Assembly (NCBI RefSeq): GCF_017912535.1
Contig: NZ_JAERQK010000012.1
Coordinates: 1 to 64,000 of the forward strand
Direction of reading: 5' to 3'
DNA: 64,000 bases
Source: Motiliproteus sediminis
GTDB taxonomy: Bacteria; Pseudomonadota; Gammaproteobacteria; Pseudomonadales; Balneatricaceae
The notes below the pieces were generated by a model, which did not search any database, had not been told where the DNA came from, and saw nothing but the letters and a program-made list of their open reading frames with translations. Position numbers and translations under genes: made by a program. Below are positions 57,461-64,000 of the stretch, one piece after another (the stretch's first letter is position 1; each line of letters starts with the position of its first letter).

Positions 57461-58459
57461 CTACTGCCGCCCAGGAAGCGTCACCACCGCTTCATTCAGA
57501 TGCACATCGGCAGCCTGGCGCAACTCGAATCGAAGCAACTCCTCCGCGAGCGCGGCCTGGTCGCGCCGCTGAAGACGCCCCGCTCGCTCCTGCACCGCCT
57601 CAAAGGGATGCTGTACCGACTCTATCCGCTCCGCGAGCTGAAAAATCGCTACCCCCTGCAACAATCGTTTGGGCTGAGATATATCACCGGGCGCCATCGT
57701 CTCAACCAGCTTTTGCACGTCATCGCCAACCATCCCTTCGTGCAGCACCCCCATATCTCCGCCCTGATCGGCGGTAAAATCGGTTGAATGCAACATCGCC
57801 AGCTCGGCAAAGTCGGCGCCATTTTCCAGCTCCTTTACCAATTCGGCCGCGCGCTGCTCCGCATCAACCCATGCTGCCTCACCCGCACCGGGATCAACCC
57901 CCAGCAAAATAATCGAAACACGATGACTGGCAGGCTCTTTGAACAGGTCCAGATGCTCTTGGTAGTATGCCCGAACCTCTGCTTCTGAAGGCTCTGGCAC
58001 CGCCCGTACAGACTCAATTAGCCGTGCCGCCAACGACTGGCGAACCCAGTCAGCCTCAAATACAGGTTTCAAACGTTCCTTGGCCTCAGCCCACTCCGGA
58101 TCACCGGCATTACGCTTATCCAGAGACTGCCACTTTGCCGCCACCTCTTCGCGATCAGCTTCAATGCCGCGCTTGATCGCCTCGCGGGCAAGCAGATACT
58201 CATCCACCAGCTGATTGGCAATTTTATGCCGGAATGGATTGGCCTCGGCCTCTGGAATGCGGCCATGGTAGAACGTCTGGCGCATCTCGGTCAGCACACG
58301 GCGCAGAAAAATTCCGGCATCCAGAGGGTCACCATCAACCACAGCAAAGACACTTGGTTCTATAAACAGCAGCGACGAATCTTTCCCCGACTCCGCCGCA
58401 ACACTCGCACCAACCAGCCAAAACCACAGCCCCAAGCCCAGAAGTACCGTCTTATTCAC
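57461..58459 (-). CDS. Periplasmic parvulin-type peptidyl-prolyl isomerase
   Basis: 332 residues with a signal peptide (to about VAAE). An N-terminal SurA/PrsA-like chaperone region is followed by a parvulin domain (about 175-275) with HRVSIILLG, ADFAELAMLHS and GGDMGVLHEGM. SurA-like proteins escort outer-membrane barrels, and this gene sits directly before the barrel gene, so it is probably a dedicated chaperone. The start is GTG with GAGGG upstream. A strong terminator lies only 33 bp before it. Confidence 0.9.
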   Translation of the reverse strand: MNKTVLLGLGLWFWLVGASVAAESGKDSSLLFIEPSVFAVVDGDPLDAGIFLRRVLTEMRQTFYHGRIPEAEANPFRHKIANQLVDEYLLAREAIKRGIEADREEVAAKWQSLDKRNAGDPEWAEAKERLKPVFEADWVRQSLAARLIESVRAVPEPSEAEVRAYYQEHLDLFKEPASHRVSIILLGVDPGAGEAAWVDAEQRAAELVKELENGADFAELAMLHSTDFTADQGGDMGVLHEGMVGDDVQKLVETMAPGDISQPKRLLQGVAIFQLAERIESVQHPFEAVQERAGRLQRRDQAALAEELLRFELRQAADVHLNEAVVTLPGRQ

Positions 58460-58491
58460 CTCAAGCCCTCAATTCAACACACAAAAAAAAG

Positions 58492-58517
58492 CGCGAGCTG
58501 GAAATCCAGCTCGCGCG
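58492..58517 (-). terminator. Strong terminator after the tetraheme gene
   Basis: GCGCGAGCTGG and CCAGCTCGCGC form an 11-bp perfect stem around AAAT, followed by eight or more Ts on the minus strand. Confidence 0.93.
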
Positions 58518-58543
58518 ATTATAACAGACTTACAATTTGTCGG

Positions 58544-59509
58544 TTATTTAGTGTGACAGGCCAAGCACACGCCGCTACCGAAGTTATCAACCCGCAGGAA
58601 GGTTGCGTTCTCGGTGTGCGGATCGTGACAGCTGGCACACTCGACGTAAGGCTCAGCATCCGCAGCGCCATCGGTGCCACTATCGAAGATACCACCACCC
58701 TGACTGACCAGCAGCCGGGTATAGAGCTGCATGTCGGTCTTGTTACGAGAGGTCGGCGCAGTACCCGCGGTACGGCTTGCACCACTCGCCTTGGTACCAC
58801 CGTTACCATCGACATCACCGATATCGCTCGAACCGGTTGCCGCAACCGTCGGCACCCACCAGATCGGCATGTTGTTTACCGTACCCTTCCAGGCCGGTTT
58901 AAAGTCAGTATCGGCATAGTTGGAAACAGTACCCTCACCATCGCCGCGCGAACCGCTCTCGCCACCACCGGCGTACTGAATGCCGATCGGGTGGTCGTTG
59001 GTCAGATCGGTGCCGATAAAGGTAATGCCGAAGTTGGCATCGTTCATGGTGTCACCACCTGTCAAGCCGTCAGAGGTCGACCCACTCCAAGTACCGGCAG
59101 AGATGGTATCAGTACCGGAACCGGGCTCGTTGATCATCACGTCCATCGCCTGCTGACCATCGTGACAAGACAGACATGCAATAGAGACCGAACCGACCGC
59201 AACCACACCGCCGTCCAGAGAGCTGGTACCCAACTGGTCATAGGTGGTGTAGGTATTAGCCGCATCGGATTCCAGCGCACGGTTCCACAGAGGCACCGCC
59301 GCGGCATTATCCGCACCGTGAGGCGTGTGACAGAATACACAGATTTCGCCGGTCGCATCGGTACGGTTATTGTCCGGGCCGTTGCTTGCGGCAGATGAAC
59401 CCAAATTGTGACGCGTATTCTTGATACCCGCCGTACCCAGACCTGCTACCGCCAGCGCTGCTGCGCCTACAATCGCAAGTGCAAGCTTGTTTTTGCCTGA
59501 CTTAATCAT
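58544..59509 (-). CDS. Exported tetraheme cytochrome c
   Basis: 321 residues with a signal/anchor segment (LALAIVGAAALAVAGLGTAG). Haem sites are CVFCH (57), CLSCH (112), CASCH (291) and CLACH (315), with CxxCHxPH forms typical of multihaem 'doubled CXXCH' proteins. A Gly/Thr/Asp-rich middle of about 150 residues separates two haem pairs. ATG 59509 is chosen (GGGG seven bases upstream); the longer frame has no signal sequence. It is flanked by two strong terminators and preceded by a candidate sigma-54 promoter, so it is probably a separately controlled, highly expressed unit, perhaps the outermost haem protein. Confidence 0.9.
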   Translation of the reverse strand: MIKSGKNKLALAIVGAAALAVAGLGTAGIKNTRHNLGSSAASNGPDNNRTDATGEICVFCHTPHGADNAAAVPLWNRALESDAANTYTTYDQLGTSSLDGGVVAVGSVSIACLSCHDGQQAMDVMINEPGSGTDTISAGTWSGSTSDGLTGGDTMNDANFGITFIGTDLTNDHPIGIQYAGGGESGSRGDGEGTVSNYADTDFKPAWKGTVNNMPIWWVPTVAATGSSDIGDVDGNGGTKASGASRTAGTAPTSRNKTDMQLYTRLLVSQGGGIFDSGTDGAADAEPYVECASCHDPHTENATFLRVDNFGSGVCLACHTK

Positions 59510-59580
59510 GATGAACCCCACTTTGCGTGATCTTTTGTTGTAGCCCGAAAGCTTCTCAAATACGTCCCTGCCCAAACAAA

Positions 59581-59596
59581 GGCAGGATTCGTACCA
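59581..59596 (-). promoter_or_regulatory. Candidate sigma-54 (-24/-12) promoter of the tetraheme gene
   Basis: Minus strand TGGTACGAATCCTGCC keeps the invariant GG and GC with exactly 10 bp between them, and 5 of 6 bases of the TGGCAC element. The -12 part (CTGCC) is weaker. It lies 73 bp before the ATG and downstream of a terminator. A sigma-54 activator is encoded in the same cluster. Confidence 0.5.
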
Positions 59597-59634
59597 GAAA
59601 AACAAACTTCTTTATTTTCATACACTTTTAAAAA

Positions 59635-59667
59635 CCAAGGGCGAAGAGATCGCCTCTTCGCCCTTGG
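59635..59667 (-). terminator. Strong terminator after the membrane-anchored propeller gene
   Basis: CCAAGGGCGAAGAG and CTCTTCGCCCTTGG form a perfect 14-bp stem with a 5-nt loop, followed by five Ts on the minus strand. Confidence 0.93.
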
Positions 59668-59669
59668 CA

Positions 59670-59687
59670 TTCTCTCGCTTGAGAGAA
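59670..59687. promoter_or_regulatory. Dyad TTCTCTC-N4-GAGAGAA, candidate activator site
   Basis: A perfect 7-bp inverted repeat with GCTT centre, 74-91 bp upstream of the -24 box of the candidate sigma-54 promoter. That is the range of NtrC-type upstream activating sites. It has no T-run, so it is not itself a terminator. Confidence 0.4.
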
Positions 59688-59708
59688 CGAAATTCCCAGA
59701 TTTGAGAG

Positions 59709-60938
59709 TTACGGCAATTCGGTGATACGGGCTACACCACCAAAACTGCCGATCCACAGTGCGCCATCGGCCTGCGTCGCCATGGAAAACACCGTGTTGG
59801 AGTATAGACCGTCTTCAGTGGTAAAGACCTTGAAGCCGCTCTCCGTCTGGCGCGCCAATCCGTGACTGGTTCCAACCCAAAGCTGACCGTCACGATCATG
59901 GTGCAGCATAAACACATGATTGCTCGGCAGGCCATCGGTAACGGTTAACGTATGCCACGCTTCGCCGTCAAAACGACTCAAACCACCACCCCAGGTACCG
60001 GCCCAAACATCGCCATTGGGCGCCACAGACAGCGCCACAATGTAGTTCGGGTTATAGGCCGTATTGACGTTCTGCAACCCCTGCTCCACTTTTTGCCGCG
60101 CGTGATGGCTGGAGTAATCCGCCGGATCCCGGGTGAACTTGTTTTGGCTGCGAACCTGCTCGTAAGGCGCCCCTAGACCATCAACATGCTTCCAGTTGGC
60201 CCAGCCGCCATCGCCATAGGTGTAGCGCGCCAGCCCCCCTTCGGTTGCCAGCCAGATCTCGCCGTTTTTACCCTCCGCCAATCCATACACCCAGTCGTTC
60301 GGCAATCCGCCAGCAGTATTATCGACGGTGTAGACTTCCCAGGCGTCAAGATCATCGAGCTTACCGCCTTTGACGCGATTGACCCCGGTCCAGGTCGCAA
60401 TCCAGATATCACCATTGCGGGATTGCAGCACGTCGTAGACAAAAGCATCACCCAAGCCCTCCGGCACGTTGTATACCTGCCACTGGTCCTTGGCTTCATC
60501 ATACATGGCAAGCCCACCGCCATAAGTACCCACGGCGACACGATTCCCGATACGACTGACATGAAACACACCGTTCGCCAGTAACCCATTGCGCACGTCA
60601 TAGTGGCGGTAGTCGTCATTCGCAACATCATAGCGAACAACGCCCCCCGAGGTGCCGACCCACATAATCCCGTCCGCATCGGCATACATCGACTTCACGT
60701 TACGGCTACCGACGCGGTAATGGACAAACTTGCTCTTGGGCAACTCGCTGTGCGCGGGAGTGGCAGGCGCCACCGCCGAGGCGGGAATCGCCGGAGCAGC
60801 CGACTGGGCGACGGGGGCCTTCACCGGTTCTGGCGCATCACCTTCGAGCGAAGGGCCTTGTCCGATAATCCATGCGGCCAGTGCCAAACCGCCAGCAACG
60901 ACACCCAGAGTACCTGCACCTTTCCAATCCAATTTCAC
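59709..60938 (-). CDS. Membrane-anchored seven-bladed Reg_prop propeller protein
   Basis: 409 residues. One N-terminal membrane helix (about 10-27), an Ala/Pro linker (to about 70), then seven 'two-component regulator propeller' blades. Examples are GIMWVGTSGGVVRYD, GDIWIATWTGVNRV, GDVWAGTWGGGLSRFD and GALWIGSFGGVARI. No kinase, transcription or cyclase domain follows, unlike hybrid sensor proteins with this propeller. An insert with YNPNYIVALS between blades 4 and 5 is shared with the next protein, so the two are tandem duplicates. Likely a periplasmic binding or scaffold protein of the cytochrome system. Confidence 0.88.
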   Translation of the reverse strand: MKLDWKGAGTLGVVAGGLALAAWIIGQGPSLEGDAPEPVKAPVAQSAAPAIPASAVAPATPAHSELPKSKFVHYRVGSRNVKSMYADADGIMWVGTSGGVVRYDVANDDYRHYDVRNGLLANGVFHVSRIGNRVAVGTYGGGLAMYDEAKDQWQVYNVPEGLGDAFVYDVLQSRNGDIWIATWTGVNRVKGGKLDDLDAWEVYTVDNTAGGLPNDWVYGLAEGKNGEIWLATEGGLARYTYGDGGWANWKHVDGLGAPYEQVRSQNKFTRDPADYSSHHARQKVEQGLQNVNTAYNPNYIVALSVAPNGDVWAGTWGGGLSRFDGEAWHTLTVTDGLPSNHVFMLHHDRDGQLWVGTSHGLARQTESGFKVFTTEDGLYSNTVFSMATQADGALWIGSFGGVARITELP

Positions 60939-60956
60939 GTTATCTCTCCTAAACCA

Positions 60957-62096
60957 CTACTTGTCCGCACCCGCCAGCCCAATACGGCTGACACCACCCC
61001 GGGTTCCGACCCAGATATCACCACGAGCATCTTCAGCCAGTGCGTATACATCATTACCAGGTAGGCCATTGCCTCTGTTGAAGGTTTGCCACGAACGTCC
61101 GTCATAACGAGACACCCCGGCATTAGTGCCGAACCAGAATACGCCACTGGAGTCCTGCAACACGCTGTAAACGATATTACCCGCCAAACCGTCGGCAACG
61201 GTGAGATTCGTCCACTCTCCTTCCGCAAAACGGGAGACACCGCCGCCCCAGGTTCCAACCCAAACCGACTGGTCAGCAGCCACTTCAAGCGCAAATACGT
61301 AGTTGGGGTTGTAGGTCGCCTGACCGCCCGCAAGGACCCCCAGGTCGTGGCGGGAACGCGTCCCGAGACCGGTATTGGTACTGAACGGCAAGCCGGTAGC
61401 ATTAGGAGCTCCCATCCCGTCCTCATGGGTCCAGGCAACCCATTCCTTACCATCAAAGCGACTCACACCGCCTTCCGTGCCAAACCAAACCCGCCCTTGA
61501 GCGTCCACATCGAGACCATAAACCCACTCGTTAATCAGCTCTTTAACGTAGGTGTCCATTTCATCGGTTTTACGATCCAGACGGTTTGCACCCGCCCAGG
61601 TACCCACCCAAAGACTGCCGTCAGGGTGGTTGGCAAACGCATAGATCCAGTAATCGGCTAGCCCGTGCAGAGGAAAGTAGGTTTTCCACTCCCCGTCCTT
61701 GTAGCGGCTCATCCCCCCTGCGTTGGTACCGAACCATTTGTAGCCATCGGGATCGATACCGATGGCAAACACATACTCGTTGGCAAGCCCGTCAGCTCGA
61801 GTAAAGGTGTTGCGCGCCTGACCGGAGTCGAGATCGATCTCGTGGACCCCAAGCGAGGTGCCCACCCACAACGTATTGGACTCGTTTTCAACCGCTAACG
61901 AGCGTACATAAACGCTGTCACCCACGTTAAAAACGTCTTTCACTTCCGGCCGGGCGGCCAGAAACTGGGCCAGATCATCTTCGGTAGCGCTATCAGACCG
62001 GGTGTTCGCTGCAGGTTCAGATTTATCGGACGAATCACAGCCACTCAAAAGGGCCAGCACTGCCAGTAGCGCCAGCGCGCGGGTCAAGATTGTCAT
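60957..62096 (-). CDS. Lipoprotein seven-bladed Reg_prop propeller
   Basis: 379 residues from ATG 62096. Lipobox LLSGC near residue 19, then seven propeller blades (for example GYKWFGTNAGGMSRYK, GRVWFGTEGGVSRFD, GDIWVGTRGGVSRI). It aligns with the neighbouring propeller including the YNPNYVFALE insert. Its start overlaps the stop of the cytochrome gene upstream (TAATG), so the two are translationally coupled. Its own stop is 18 bp from the next propeller gene. A lipid anchor in the outer membrane could place it beside the barrel. Confidence 0.88.
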   Translation of the reverse strand: MTILTRALALLAVLALLSGCDSSDKSEPAANTRSDSATEDDLAQFLAARPEVKDVFNVGDSVYVRSLAVENESNTLWVGTSLGVHEIDLDSGQARNTFTRADGLANEYVFAIGIDPDGYKWFGTNAGGMSRYKDGEWKTYFPLHGLADYWIYAFANHPDGSLWVGTWAGANRLDRKTDEMDTYVKELINEWVYGLDVDAQGRVWFGTEGGVSRFDGKEWVAWTHEDGMGAPNATGLPFSTNTGLGTRSRHDLGVLAGGQATYNPNYVFALEVAADQSVWVGTWGGGVSRFAEGEWTNLTVADGLAGNIVYSVLQDSSGVFWFGTNAGVSRYDGRSWQTFNRGNGLPGNDVYALAEDARGDIWVGTRGGVSRIGLAGADK

Positions 62097-62410
62097 TAAC
62101 GCAAAGTCCTTATGTACGAAATTAAGTTGGTGAAGTCGCGAGATTCCATCAACCCGCGATAGGAGGGGCAAAGCCCGCTGCCCGCTTCGAGGCGCTGCTG
62201 CAACTGACGGTTACTTTTCATCAACCCCTGCCCGCGCGCCAGGTCAACGGCCTGAGGAATGGTTCGGTAACCGTCTGCGCCGTGGCAACGCGCACAGAAA
62301 CGATCATACAGCTGTTTACCCTCGTCCAGGTCTGCTGCCTGGGCGGCCCTGAAGGCTGCCACAGACAACATTCCACATAAAAAGAGGGTGGATTTTAGCC
62401 TAACCCTCAC
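62096..62410 (-). CDS. Periplasmic monoheme cytochrome c (class I)
   Basis: 104 residues with a signal peptide (cleaved near AQAA) and one haem site CARCH at residue 39, followed by GADGYRTIPQAVDLARGQG. The sixth ligand may be Met in GLMKSN or GLMESR. The small size and LISYIRTLR C-terminal helix fit class I cytochromes. It overlaps the SEL1 gene upstream by 11 bp and the propeller lipoprotein downstream by 1 bp. Confidence 0.9.
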   Translation of the reverse strand: MRVRLKSTLFLCGMLSVAAFRAAQAADLDEGKQLYDRFCARCHGADGYRTIPQAVDLARGQGLMKSNRQLQQRLEAGSGLCPSYRGLMESRDFTNLISYIRTLR

Positions 62411-63098
62411 CGTTTAAATACCTCTTCTCGATTTCGCGAAGCGTCTCGAAATCCGCTTGGCGAGTGGCAATTCGCGCTTCGTTATCCGCCTTTTCCGCCA
62501 TCGCCAGTTTACTCTCCAACTCCTGCACCGCGACAGGATCGTTGGCAAACCCCAACTGCTCGCGCTTGTGCGCCCGAATCAAGGTTTTCAGCGCCAACAC
62601 ACTCCCCTGATCCGCCGCCTTGCGATACCAGGCAACCGCCTCAGGCAGATTTTGCTCGACGCCAAGACCGCGAGCGTATGCATTAGCGACATAGTTCATG
62701 GAAAGCTCAAATCCCTGCTCAGCAGCCACCATCTCAAGTTCAAACGCACGGGGCAGATCCTTAGGTCCCAGCAAGCCGTTGGCGTACATCCCGGCCAGCG
62801 CATGAGCCGCTTCCGGCACTCCCTGCTTGATCGCCCGTTGATACCACTGCTCCGCCACTTCAAAATTGGTCGCCGCCTCCTCCATGGACCCGACCCGGTA
62901 TTGGGAAAGGGCGTGACCCGCTTCAGCGACCGGCAGCAGATATCGCAAGGCACTGCCGACATCGCCACGACCGAAGTAATAAAAACCAAGTCGCTCCTGT
63001 TTGAGCTGCTCACCTTCGAGAACGGCTTCTGCCGCCAAAGCACTCCCCGCAAACAGCAACCATACCAGCCCTGCAGTTATCACTCGTGTCATACTCAT
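62400..63098 (-). CDS. Exported SEL1-repeat protein
   Basis: About 232 residues with a signal peptide (to about LAAE). Sel1-like helical repeats include AEQWYQRAIKQGVPEAAHAL, LPRAFELEMVAAEQGFELS and LPEAVAWYRKAADQGSVLAL. A charged helical tail follows. SEL1 proteins are scaffolds for envelope complexes. ATG 63098 or 63092 may start it. It comes directly after the sigma-54 activator gene and overlaps the cytochrome gene downstream, so these are one operon. Confidence 0.85.
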   Translation of the reverse strand: MSMTRVITAGLVWLLFAGSALAAEAVLEGEQLKQERLGFYYFGRGDVGSALRYLLPVAEAGHALSQYRVGSMEEAATNFEVAEQWYQRAIKQGVPEAAHALAGMYANGLLGPKDLPRAFELEMVAAEQGFELSMNYVANAYARGLGVEQNLPEAVAWYRKAADQGSVLALKTLIRAHKREQLGFANDPVAVQELESKLAMAEKADNEARIATRQADFETLREIEKRYLNGEG

Positions 63099-63112
63099 CA
63101 CACCTTACGCTC

Positions 63113-64000
63113 TCAACTATCTTCTAATTTGCGGTACAAACTGGACAACCCCAGCCCCAGCACTTTAGCCGCCTGGCGGCGATCCCCGTCACACTCATCA
63201 ATGGCACGCCGTATCGCATCGATCTCAAACTGGCGCACCTGCTCACGCAATGTCAGACCGCTGCGGGCAACCCCCGTTTGCAACTTCAACAGCTGCTGCG
63301 GCAGATCGGTGGTCTGGATCATATTGTCTTCGGCCAGAATCAACGCCCGCGCCACCACGTTCTCAAGCTCGCGAATATTGCCCGGAAAGTCATAGTGACA
63401 GATCAGGTCGCGGGCTTCTGGCTCCACCTCTACCGCATCACCGAGTCCCATTTTTCGCCCCTCTTTGCGTACGAAAAAGCGCAAAAGATCAGGTATATCC
63501 TCGCGTCGCTCTCGCAGTGACGGCAACTCAATATTGAAGATATTGAGCCGAAAGAACAGGTCCTCACGGAAGCTTCCTTCCTCAACCATTGCCGCCAGAT
63601 CACGGTTGGTGGCGGCAATAATGCGCACATCCACACTGACCGTGCGCTCAGCACCGACCGGGCGGACAGCCTTCTCTTCCAATACGTGAAGGAGTTTGAC
63701 CTGCAGCCCCAAAGGCAGTTCACCGATCTCATCGAGGAAGATCGTGCCGCCGTCCGCCTCCTGGAACAGACCTTTCTTGTCTTTGCTCGCCCCCGTAAAT
63801 GCGCCCTTGGCATGACCGAAGAACTCGCTCTCGATCAAGTTTTCCGGAATAGCGCCACAGTTGACCGGGATAAAAGCGGCGTCATGGCGAGGACTGTTCT
63901 GGTGGATCAGCCGTGCGGTCACACCTTTACCCGTGCCACTTTCGCCGGTGATCAGCACCGTGCTGTCAGTCACTGCCACCTTCCCAACCAAGCGCTCCAC
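63113..64000 (-). CDS. Sigma-54-dependent transcriptional activator (N-terminus outside window)
   Basis: The 295 C-terminal residues of an NtrC-type activator. The AAA+ domain has Walker A GESGTGKG, the sigma-54-contacting loop GAFTGAS, Walker [16 protein letters not shown] and the R-finger region [11 protein letters not shown] Fis-type HTH ends the chain ([20 protein letters not shown]). The sensor or receiver domain lies beyond base 64000, so the signal is unknown. It heads the SEL1-cytochrome-propeller operon on the same strand and is the obvious regulator of this cluster. Confidence 0.95.
   Translation of the reverse strand: MERLVGKVAVTDSTVLITGESGTGKGVTARLIHQNSPRHDAAFIPVNCGAIPENLIESEFFGHAKGAFTGASKDKKGLFQEADGGTIFLDEIGELPLGLQVKLLHVLEEKAVRPVGAERTVSVDVRIIAATNRDLAAMVEEGSFREDLFFRLNIFNIELPSLRERREDIPDLLRFFVRKEGRKMGLGDAVEVEPEARDLICHYDFPGNIRELENVVARALILAEDNMIQTTDLPQQLLKLQTGVARSGLTLREQVRQFEIDAIRRAIDECDGDRRQAAKVLGLGLSSLYRKLEDS

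Noticed and set aside
58226-59398. 390-codon plus-strand frame across the tetraheme and isomerase genes
   Set aside because: It is antisense to two real genes, spans their terminator, has no start signal and shows no recognisable domain.
59709-62096. Histidine kinase or hybrid two-component sensors
   Set aside because: The propeller family name suggests this, but both genes end right after the seventh blade with no kinase or output domain.
63113-64000. PrsR, the sigma-54 regulator linked to PEP-CTERM/exosortase loci
   Set aside because: PEP-CTERM proteins occur 43 kb away, but the HTH end differs from PrsR and the gene heads a cytochrome operon. The N-terminus needed to decide is outside the window.

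Overview
The window reads as chromosomal DNA of a GC-rich gammaproteobacterium. The order tyrS, M23 peptidase, anmK, erpA, argC next to an rRNA operon, plus the two-subunit (AruF/AruG) arginine succinyltransferase, resembles Pseudomonas and its marine relatives. The c-type cytochromes, cytochrome-maturation genes and PEP-CTERM-type surface proteins suggest a marine or sediment organism with versatile respiration. No prophage, insertion sequence, tRNA or CRISPR array was seen. The species is inferred, not proven.

Layout. 1-0.46 kb: the leader and two tandem promoters of an rRNA operon transcribed leftward; base 1 lies 9 nt inside the 16S gene. 0.46-11 kb: housekeeping genes: tyrS, a peptidoglycan endopeptidase, anmK, a periplasmic LigE-type DNA ligase, erpA, argC, a CLC chloride transporter, thiE and hemL. 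11-26 kb: amino-acid catabolism: a GlxA/AraC-type regulator, the giant NAD-glutamate dehydrogenase, astC, an M20 hydrolase, aruF, aruG and astD. A divergent pair of exosortase-sorted surface proteins (PEP-CTERM and VPLPA-CTERM) interrupts this block. 26-33 kb: recJ, an ElyC-like gene, thrC, hom, a TRIC channel and a PilZ protein. 33.5 kb: a perfect 7-1-7 Fur box inside a promoter, followed by about 86 nt of non-coding sequence and a terminator; this looks like an unannotated iron-responsive small RNA. 33.7-43 kb: a GNAT-nitrilase fusion, small proteins, mrcB, a kinase/P-loop fusion, a PilJ-type periplasmic sensor, a secreted protein of unrecognised family and a pentapeptide-repeat protein.

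43-64 kb is transcribed leftward throughout. It begins (right to left) with a sigma-54 activator cut by the window edge. Then come a SEL1 protein, a monoheme cytochrome, two tandem seven-bladed propeller proteins, a tetraheme cytochrome, a parvulin prolyl isomerase, a large predicted outer-membrane barrel, a triheme c7-type cytochrome, a fused cytochrome c5/triheme protein, a lipoprotein and cytochrome c5. A CHASE-PAS-GAF-GGDEF-EAL protein and ccmI-E-F-G follow. In total 13 CxxCH haem sites sit beside a barrel, a chaperone, surface-type propellers and their own maturation genes. I infer an envelope-spanning electron-transfer system under sigma-54 control. A candidate -24/-12 promoter with an upstream dyad lies in front of the tetraheme gene. 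This cluster is the best candidate for an undescribed system in the window.
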